Positions 1 to 4,740 of a DNA stretch of 6,514 bases are shown piece after piece; within the stretch, counting starts at the first letter, position 1; each line of letters starts with the position of its first letter. The notes beneath the pieces are model-generated. The model ran no database searches. It was given only the letters and a program-made list of their open reading frames with translations, and was not told the origin of the DNA. A program made the position numbers and the translations under genes. Location of the stretch: the NCBI GenBank assembly GCA_008638025.1, contig VTPF01000039.1:1-6514 (forward strand), given 5' to 3'. The stretch comes from Pelagibacteraceae bacterium. GTDB lineage: Bacteria > Pseudomonadota > Alphaproteobacteria > Pelagibacterales > Pelagibacteraceae.

Positions 1-443
1 TAATGAGCTTGCGCAATGGAAGTCAAAAAATGAGCAAATCGGAAGAATCTGATTTATCTAGAATTAATTTAACTGATGATGCAGATTTGATTTCTAAAAA
101 AATTCAAAAAGCAAAAACGGATAGCGACCCCATCAATTCTGATATCTTAAATAGTAAAGATAGACCCGAAGCTAGAAATTTAATTAATATTTTTGCCGCC
201 TTAAGCAACAAAAAAACAACAGAAATTATCGAGAATTGGGATGGAAAAATTTTTTCAGATTTTAAAAAACAATTAATTCAGTTACTCGTCGAAAAAATCT
301 GTCCTATTGGAAAGGAAATAAAAAAATTAAAATTAAATGAGGATTTTTTAATTAAAATACTGGAAGATGGTAAAAATAAAGCAAATTTAGTTGCTAATAA
401 AAATCTGAAAGAAATTAAACAAATAGTAGGATTATCAAAATGA
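1..443 (+). CDS. trpS: Tryptophanyl-tRNA synthetase, C-terminal part (5' end outside window)
   Basis: Class I aminoacyl-tRNA synthetase that charges tRNA-Trp with tryptophan in the cytoplasm. The open frame enters from the left edge, so the first in-window ATG (base 3) is an internal Met, not the start. The class I signature KMSKS, the ATP-binding loop, lies at bases 27-41. It is followed by the typical TrpS stretch SRINLTDDAD and then KAKTD, and by RPEARNLINIFAAL, which belongs to the C-terminal helical region that contacts the tRNA anticodon. About 147 residues remain, as expected downstream of KMSKS in a 330-350 residue TrpS; the Rossmann half with the HIGH motif is missing only because of the window edge. 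The stop overlaps the start of the next gene in ATGA, which suggests coupled translation. Linkage of trpS to a usp gene and nfuA is usual in Alphaproteobacteria. Confidence 0.95.
   Translation, partial: MSLRNGSQKMSKSEESDLSRINLTDDADLISKKIQKAKTDSDPINSDILNSKDRPEARNLINIFAALSNKKTTEIIENWDGKIFSDFKKQLIQLLVEKICPIGKEIKKLKLNEDFLIKILEDGKNKANLVANKNLKEIKQIVGLSK
428..431 (+). promoter_or_regulatory. Ribosome binding site of the usp gene
   Basis: AGGA lies 8 bases before the ATG at 440, inside the last codons of trpS. It supports that start and is one of only two clear Shine-Dalgarno sequences in the window. Confidence 0.6.
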
Positions 444-901
444 AAACAAAATTTTTAGTAGTTGTTGATGGAAGTGATGAATTAAAAAATGCAATTTATT
501 TTGCTGCAAATAGAGCTATTCACACTGACGGAAAACTTTCATTATTATACATAGTTGATCCAGCTATTGACGCTCAGTGGGCTAGGATAGAAAATTTAAT
601 TGAACAAGAAGCAACAAGCGAAGCAAAAAAAATATGCAGAGCTTGGTCACAGAAAATAAAAAAAAGATTTAATATAGAAAGTGAAATAATAATTAAAATT
701 GGTGATCGTGCTGAGGAATTATTAAAGCTGGTAAAAGAAGACGCAAATATTCGTTTTTTGGTTTTGGCCTCCTCAGCTAATAATGAGAACCCAGGCCCAC
801 TAATTACAGCTTTAACTGGTAAAAAAATAAAAGATTTGTCTATACCTATTGTAATAGTGCCAGGAGCATTGAGTGAAAAAGAGATTGATTTAATTGCATA
901 A
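440..901 (+). CDS. Universal stress protein (UspA-fold), trpS-linked alphaproteobacterial type
   Basis: 153-residue cytoplasmic protein with a single UspA domain, the usual length for one-domain family members. The first beta strand KFLVVVDGSDE (residues 4-14) carries the conserved Asp10. GDRAEELL (88-95) matches the GxPAEEI-like family segment. The hydrophobic strand RFLVLASS (105-112) is followed by a loop NENPGPL, and the final strand is IPIVIVPG (135-142). The ATP-binding signature G-2x-G-9x-G(S/T) is not intact: the loop reads ASSANNENPGPLITALTG, so nucleotide binding cannot be assumed. The tail PGALSEKEIDLIA resembles, from memory, the usp genes that sit beside trpS in other Alphaproteobacteria. 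It overlaps the trpS stop by 4 bases and so is probably co-transcribed. No specific function is known for this subgroup; family assignment is secure, role is not. Confidence 0.88.
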   Translation: MKTKFLVVVDGSDELKNAIYFAANRAIHTDGKLSLLYIVDPAIDAQWARIENLIEQEATSEAKKICRAWSQKIKKRFNIESEIIIKIGDRAEELLKLVKEDANIRFLVLASSANNENPGPLITALTGKKIKDLSIPIVIVPGALSEKEIDLIA

Positions 902-902
902 T

Positions 903-930
903 TTGAAAGTTTCAATTCTAATTTAATTAG
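903..930. promoter_or_regulatory. Two adjacent 13-base palindromes upstream of nfuA, possible operator
   Basis: The only real intergenic gap of the first half (902-962) contains two perfect inverted repeats, each with 6-base arms around one central base: TTGAAA-G-TTTCAA at 903-915 and CTAATT-T-AATTAG at 918-930. Their centres are 15 bases apart, about one and a half helical turns. A one-base centre is too tight for an RNA hairpin, so a DNA-binding dimer site is more plausible than a terminator. They lie 33-60 bases before the nfuA start, where a promoter would be expected. Neither arm matches an operator consensus that I can name with confidence, and short AT palindromes arise easily at this composition. 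Confidence 0.3.
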
Positions 931-950
931 GTTAAAATGACAGAATCTTT

Positions 951-954
951 AGGA
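951..954 (+). promoter_or_regulatory. Ribosome binding site of nfuA
   Basis: AGGA with 8 bases to the ATG at 963, the same spacing as for the usp gene. It fixes the nfuA start, which also agrees with the family N-terminus (ISIIDTPNPESKKF). Confidence 0.65.
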
Positions 955-962
955 ATTTAATT

Positions 963-1502
963 ATGATTAGTATTATCGATACACCAAACCCAGAGTCAAA
1001 AAAATTTGTTTTTGATTTTGATATTGTTGATTCTGGATCTAAAGAAATTAAATCTCTTACAGAATGTGACGGCATAGATTTTGCAAAAAAAATTTGGGAG
1101 ACCGGTTATGCAGAATTAATTTATATTGATAAAGATTTTATTACTGTAAAAAAAAATAGCAATCAAAATTGGAATCAAATAAGTCAAAGTATACTAAATA
1201 TTTTATTAAAAGAAGTTAGTCCCAGTTTCAAAAAGCTTTCTTTTGAAAAAGCTAATCAATTTAAAGATGAAATTTCTCAAAGGATAGAAGAAGTTTTAAA
1301 TGAAAAAATAAGACCTGCCGTTGCAATGGACGGAGGAGACATTCAATTAAAATCTTACAAAGATGGTGTAGCCGAAGTCATGCTCAAGGGTAGTTGTGCT
1401 GGCTGTCCAAGTTCAATAGTCACCCTAAAACAAGGGGTTGAGCGAATGATTAAGCATTATGTTCCAGAAGTTAATTCGGTAACAGCTGTAAATTTAGACT
1501 AG
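963..1502 (+). CDS. nfuA: Fe-S cluster carrier protein, Nfu type (Nfu_N + NifU C-terminal domain)
   Basis: 179-residue cytoplasmic iron-sulfur carrier that receives [4Fe-4S] clusters from the assembly scaffold and passes them to client enzymes. Residues 1-90 form the Nfu N-terminal domain, opening with the characteristic DTPNPESKKF and containing the conserved WETGYAELIYIDKDFITV-like core around 45-62. Residues 104-179 form the NifU C-terminal domain, with IRPAVAMDGGDI at 116-127 and the cluster-binding motif CAGCPSS, in which Cys145 and Cys148 are the ligands. Two subunits together hold one cluster in this family. This is the alphaproteobacterial/mitochondrial NFU1 layout (Nfu_N domain) rather than the A-type N-terminus of E. 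coli NfuA. A clear AGGA precedes the start. The gene lies 61 bases after usp, so it may have its own promoter, and 5 bases before the glucosaminidase gene. In E. coli NfuA supports MiaB, whose gene lies about 3.2 kb downstream here. Confidence 0.95.
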   Translation: MISIIDTPNPESKKFVFDFDIVDSGSKEIKSLTECDGIDFAKKIWETGYAELIYIDKDFITVKKNSNQNWNQISQSILNILLKEVSPSFKKLSFEKANQFKDEISQRIEEVLNEKIRPAVAMDGGDIQLKSYKDGVAEVMLKGSCAGCPSSIVTLKQGVERMIKHYVPEVNSVTAVNLD

Positions 1503-1507
1503 ATTAA

Positions 1508-2710
1508 ATGAAAAATTTAAATTTTTTAAATTTTAAAAAAAAAATAGTATTTAAAATTAGCAAATTAATAGTCGTGACCAGCTTAATTTTTGTTAATTTT
1601 GTTCGTTACATTAATATTTTTGAAAAATTTAATAACGAGATTGTAGTTCGATCTAGAAAAAAGTTAGATAATCGTTTACGTCAGCATTATAATTTATCCT
1701 ATGCAAAAGGAAGCGTGATAACAATTATTATTTTTATGATGTTATTTCGTTCAGGGTTTGAAAATAACAATCTAGCTAAATTCAATGAAGACAAATCTCT
1801 TATAGTTAATAATTATTCAAAAGAAGATGTATTAGCTATTGATCAAAATTTATTTGGTGGAAATGAAAAAATAGATAATTCAAAACCTAAGGAAAAAATG
1901 CCTGATTTTTCTGACAAGCAAATGTTGGGATTTGGTAATAATATTGACGCTAGAACAGTTATTAGTTTGTTTGAAGAAGAAAACTATAATTTAAAAGATA
2001 TTAGAGATGGAAAAGCAGTTGAGCCTTTTTTCCTATCCAAGCTTCCGACGGGTATCGATAAAATTGACAATATTGTAGACAGAAAAAAATTATTTATAAG
2101 AGTTATTCTTCCTCTCATTATATATGAAAACAATCAAATAGAAGAAGACAGAGATTATTTGAATCAAATCTTAAGAGAAAAAAGTATAAGTGAGGAAGAA
2201 ACTTTGTGGTTGGATAAAAAATTTATTGAGTACAAAGTAAATAATAAAAATATTGAGGAGCTTAAGATTAAAATGGATATAATTCCTCCATCTATAGCTT
2301 TGGCTCAAGCTGCGTATGAAAGTGGCTGGGGAACTTCAAGGTTTGCAATGGAAGGAAATTCATTATTTGGAGTTAGAACTTGGCAAAAAGGCAAGGGAAT
2401 GGTGCCTTTAGATAGGGATGAGGAAGCTAGTTTTGAGGTAAAAACCTTTAAAATAATACGAGCATCCATCTCAGCATATAAAAAAAATCTCAATACTCAT
2501 GCATCTTATAAAGAATTTAGAAGAGCACGCGCAGAGCAAAGAAATAATAGAAATAAAATTTCAGGCCTAGAGTTGGCAAAGTTTTTAGATAAATATTCTG
2601 AAATTGGATATGAATATGCAGATAGATTAAAAAAGATTATTGAACAAAATTCACTCACTGATTTTGATGATTCAATATTATCTAAAAAGAAAAAACCAAA
2701 TATAGTTTAA
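1508..2710 (+). CDS. Bax-type peptidoglycan glucosaminidase, membrane-anchored
   Basis: 400-residue protein with a C-terminal glucosaminidase domain (PF01832, Bax/COG2992 type), expected to cleave N-acetylglucosamine linkages in peptidoglycan in the periplasm. The catalytic region is IPPSIALAQAAYESGWGTS (residues 259-277) with the probable acid Glu271, followed by the Bax-like NSLFGVRTW, GMVPLDR and LNTHASYKEFRRARAEQR. The N-terminal 250 residues are poorly conserved. A hydrophobic stretch at 17-35 and a shorter one at 69-82 (VITIIIFMMLF) could be one or two membrane segments, with a 30-residue basic loop between them. Asp/Asn/Lys-rich linker sequence follows. The start is the first ATG after the nfuA stop, 5 bases away, with no recognisable Shine-Dalgarno; translation is probably coupled to nfuA. 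It is convergent with the deacetylase gene and shares 4 bases with it. Family is firm; the cleaved bond and the topology are inferred. Confidence 0.87.
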   Translation: MKNLNFLNFKKKIVFKISKLIVVTSLIFVNFVRYINIFEKFNNEIVVRSRKKLDNRLRQHYNLSYAKGSVITIIIFMMLFRSGFENNNLAKFNEDKSLIVNNYSKEDVLAIDQNLFGGNEKIDNSKPKEKMPDFSDKQMLGFGNNIDARTVISLFEEENYNLKDIRDGKAVEPFFLSKLPTGIDKIDNIVDRKKLFIRVILPLIIYENNQIEEDRDYLNQILREKSISEEETLWLDKKFIEYKVNNKNIEELKIKMDIIPPSIALAQAAYESGWGTSRFAMEGNSLFGVRTWQKGKGMVPLDRDEEASFEVKTFKIIRASISAYKKNLNTHASYKEFRRARAEQRNNRNKISGLELAKFLDKYSEIGYEYADRLKKIIEQNSLTDFDDSILSKKKKPNIV

Positions 2711-3738
2711 TCGTTAACCACAAATTGTCTTCCAAACCATCCCCAAGTTCCATCTGGTAGTTTCATTGTGCAATTAATTTTACCTCTTCTGGGCTTAAAC
2801 TCCTCTTTTAAAATAATTCTAATCCAGTTATTTTCCAAAAAGGCAAGTTCACTACTTTTCCACTTTCCACCTTCATTTGTAAAACAATTTATATTTTTTA
2901 CATCTTCTTCAAATTCAATTTCAATATTGGGGGGATTGTTATTATTGATTAATTTATCCTCTGGTTTAAAAAATTTAAAAGGTAATGGGCTCGTATTTAT
3001 TACAAAATTAAATCTATCCATTTTTCCATAATCTTCATTAATTGGAAATCTAGGAAGTTCAAACAGATCTTCTTTTTTGTGAATAACTCCCGAATGTTGG
3101 CCAAATGCCATTAAGTAACCAAAATCTTTAATAGTTTTTTTTATTTCAAAACTGTATTCACCAAATGGGTATGAAAATATTTCAGGTATTGATCCTAATT
3201 CTTTTAAATAATCGTCATTTGATTGTTTAATATCTTTTTTTACCTCTTCTATATTTAATTTAACTAGATAATCATGACTAAAACTATGGGCACCGATAAC
3301 CCCCAATTTAGAATTGTGTATTTCTCTTATTTGATCCCAATTCATATAATTAGGATGATTTACATTTATTTCACGAGTATTTACAAAAAGTAAGAATGGT
3401 ATTTTTTTTTCTTTTAAAATAGGCCAAGCATTTTTATAGAAAGATAAAAAAGCGTCATCAATAGTAAGCAATATTTTTTTTTCTTTGTATTCTTTTTTTT
3501 CTATTAAAATTTTTTTTAATTCATTAATATCTAAAAAATCTAAATTGGTTTTTTTAATAAGATCAATTTGTTTTTTAAAATCATTAATTCTAACATTGGT
3601 GGTAGGATATTTGTTTTCATCAAATCTATGATACATTAGTGAAATAATACCTTTATCTTTATGTTGATCGGCCCAGCTTTTTAAAGGATGGAAAGTTACA
3701 TAAAAAAGAAATATGTAAATAGTAAGCTTTATAAACAT
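2707..3738 (-). CDS. Secreted polysaccharide deacetylase (NodB fold) with C-terminal beta-rich domain
   Basis: 343-residue protein, probably a periplasmic metal-dependent de-N-acetylase of a cell-surface glycan. Residues 1-23 form a signal peptide: Lys4, hydrophobic IYIFLFYVTF, then SWA before DQ as likely cleavage site. The NodB domain (about 30-240) shows ISLMYHRF near its start, motif 1 LLTIDDA (90-96) with Asp94 as probable base and Asp95 as metal ligand, motif 2 HSFSH (151-155) with His151 and His155 as metal ligands, motif 3 SYPFGEY (189-195) and the late LPRFPI (228-233). The motif 1 Gly is replaced by Ala96. Residues 255-343 form a separate domain containing Cys285 and Cys323, which could pair. 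The substrate (peptidoglycan, capsule or other) cannot be told from sequence. The gene opposes its neighbours: its stop overlaps the glucosaminidase stop and its ATG interlocks with the tsaB ATG. No Shine-Dalgarno precedes it. Confidence 0.88.
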   Translation of the reverse strand: MFIKLTIYIFLFYVTFHPLKSWADQHKDKGIISLMYHRFDENKYPTTNVRINDFKKQIDLIKKTNLDFLDINELKKILIEKKEYKEKKILLTIDDAFLSFYKNAWPILKEKKIPFLLFVNTREINVNHPNYMNWDQIREIHNSKLGVIGAHSFSHDYLVKLNIEEVKKDIKQSNDDYLKELGSIPEIFSYPFGEYSFEIKKTIKDFGYLMAFGQHSGVIHKKEDLFELPRFPINEDYGKMDRFNFVINTSPLPFKFFKPEDKLINNNNPPNIEIEFEEDVKNINCFTNEGGKWKSSELAFLENNWIRIILKEEFKPRRGKINCTMKLPDGTWGWFGRQFVVND

Positions 3739-4288
3739 GCAAAATTTTATATCAGTTGATTCTACTCTTAACTCATTAGTTATTACATCAAATCTTGAAA
3801 AGAAGAAAACAATTCGTGTCTTAAATTATTCTAAAAGTGATAATTTTTCTAAAGATTTTCAAAAAATATTACATAAAAATAAAATTAATTTTTTGAACGC
3901 TGAATTACTATTAGTTAATTTGGGACCAGGGAGTTATGCCGGGATAAGAAATATTTTATCTAGTTTAAAAGTTTTTTCTATAATTTTTGGTATTAAGCTA
4001 GTTGGATTTACAAATAAATCTATAGGAAAGGTTTTTTGTATTAATAGAAAGTTAAAAAATTTAGTTATCATTTCTATTAATAATAAGTTTTTAAATTTAT
4101 ATAATTATAAAGATTTAAAAATCGAGGAATTTCAAGGTATTTTACAGACAAAAAAAGTAGTGTCGAATTTTAAATACAATGATATTTTTAAAAAAAATTT
4201 AGTTTCTTTTGAATATAATGCTAGTGATATTGAATTTCTTATACAAAATAAATTATTTATTAAAAAAAATTTAAGCCCTAAGTATTAA
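3737..4288 (+). CDS. tsaB: tRNA threonylcarbamoyladenosine biosynthesis protein TsaB, short form
   Basis: Non-catalytic, ASKHA-fold partner of TsaD in the complex that forms t6A37 on ANN-decoding tRNAs. The N-terminus FISVDSTLNSLVI (residues 4-16) corresponds to the family ILAIDTS strand, and NLGPGSYAGIR (61-71) to the TsaB signature GPGSFTGLR. The segment after it, FGIKLVGFTNKSI (84-96), matches the family GIPLVGVSSLEAL. At 183 residues it is shorter than E. coli TsaB (231), with the C-terminal half poorly conserved, although the end NLSPKY resembles the family's final P-x-Y-L/I. Hand-counted G+C is about 20%, and Lys, Asn, Ile and Phe are very frequent, pointing to fast, AT-driven evolution. 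The ATG at 3737 fits the family N-terminus, interlocks with the opposing deacetylase start and has no Shine-Dalgarno. fur follows after 8 bases; the rimI gene usually found there is absent. Confidence 0.87.
   Translation: MQNFISVDSTLNSLVITSNLEKKKTIRVLNYSKSDNFSKDFQKILHKNKINFLNAELLLVNLGPGSYAGIRNILSSLKVFSIIFGIKLVGFTNKSIGKVFCINRKLKNLVIISINNKFLNLYNYKDLKIEEFQGILQTKKVVSNFKYNDIFKKNLVSFEYNASDIEFLIQNKLFIKKNLSPKY
3744..3754 (-). promoter_or_regulatory. Candidate extended -10 promoter of the deacetylase gene (leaderless)
   Basis: Read on the minus strand, TGATATAAAAT (3754 down to 3744) fits an extended -10 element, TG-N-TATAAA. The hexamer ends at 3746, 7 bases before the A of the start codon at 3738, so transcription would begin at or next to that A and give a leaderless mRNA. 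This agrees with the missing Shine-Dalgarno. No good -35 is present 16-18 bases upstream, and TATAAA is common at this base composition, so the call is tentative. The element lies inside the tsaB coding region. Confidence 0.35.
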
Positions 4289-4296
4289 AAAAAAGT

Positions 4297-4740
4297 ATGA
4301 CCACTAAAACATCTCCATTTGCTATTAACCTAGAAAAAAAATGTATAGACAAGGGGTTAAGACTTACTGATCAAAGAAAAATAATTGTTAAATTACTTGA
4401 AGAAACAATTGTGGATACAAAGTTTCATCCTGATGTAGATGAATTACATAAAAGAGCTGTAATTATTGATAAAAAAATTAGTATTGCTACCGTATATCGA
4501 ACAGTAAAACTTTTAGAGGAAGCAAATATAATTGATAAACATGAATTTAAAGAGGGCAAATCAAGATATGAGGCAGTAACAGAAACGCACCACGATCATT
4601 TGATAGATATTAATACTGGAGAAATTATTGAATTTGTAGATGAAGAAATTGAAAAACTAAAAAAAAAAATTGCAAACAAGCTTGGCTTTGATCTTGTGGA
4701 TCATCGTCTTGAATTATATTGTAAAAAAAAGAAAAAATAA
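4297..4740 (+). CDS. fur: Fur-family metal-responsive transcriptional regulator (alphaproteobacterial Fur/Mur type)
   Basis: 147-residue dimeric repressor that binds DNA when loaded with a divalent metal. The winged-helix domain (about 10-92) includes GLRLTDQRKII (20-30), FHPDVDEL (43-50) and the recognition helix ISIATVYRTVKLLEE (61-75). The dimerisation and metal domain follows with HHDHLID (98-104), GEIIEF (108-113) and His136. By alignment to Fur proteins of known structure, His44, Glu92, His101 and Glu112 are likely site ligands and His99 and His136 belong to the second site. The structural CxxC found in E. coli Fur is replaced by IDINTG, as in many alphaproteobacterial Fur/Mur proteins, several of which sense manganese or control iron in a lineage-specific way. 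The metal sensed therefore stays open. It ends in a Lys5 tail encoded by an A-rich tract that leads straight into miaB. No Shine-Dalgarno; 8 bases after tsaB. Confidence 0.92.
   Translation: MTTKTSPFAINLEKKCIDKGLRLTDQRKIIVKLLEETIVDTKFHPDVDELHKRAVIIDKKISIATVYRTVKLLEEANIIDKHEFKEGKSRYEAVTETHHDHLIDINTGEIIEFVDEEIEKLKKKIANKLGFDLVDHRLELYCKKKKK

Noticed and set aside
574..915. 113-codon minus-strand open frame opposite the usp gene
   Set aside because: It lies almost wholly inside a recognisable UspA protein, and its translation has no family features; AT-rich codon bias readily opens antisense frames.
903..938. Sigma-70 promoter before nfuA (TTGAAA with TAAAAT)
   Set aside because: The hexamers are 24 bases apart, too far for a standard promoter, and closer -10 candidates are poor. 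A promoter is likely in this gap but cannot be placed.
2305..2493. 62-codon minus-strand open frame inside the glucosaminidase domain
   Set aside because: It covers the catalytic motif of the sense gene and has no features of its own.
2684..2720. Possible intrinsic terminator for the deacetylase: U-rich tract on the minus strand after its stop
   Set aside because: The T-tract (T6-C-T5) is there, but the only stem before it is TTAA-CGA-TTAA, four AT pairs and not adjacent to the tract. The tract also encodes the Lys-rich end of the glucosaminidase.
2768..3031. 87-codon plus-strand open frame opposite the deacetylase C-terminus
   Set aside because: Translation is Leu/Ser/Phe-rich, the reverse image of Lys/Asn/Glu-rich coding sequence, with no Shine-Dalgarno and no family resemblance.
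3650..3736. Promoter for tsaB within the deacetylase 5' region
   Set aside because: TTGATC (3664-3669) has no -10 at proper spacing, and TATAAA (3730-3735) is too close to the ATG to serve it. No convincing pair found.
4723..4740. Programmed frameshift on the A8-G-A6 tract at the end of fur
   Set aside because: Fur and miaB are already in the same frame and separated by a stop, so a shift would not join them. The tract is better explained by a Lys tail and AT bias.
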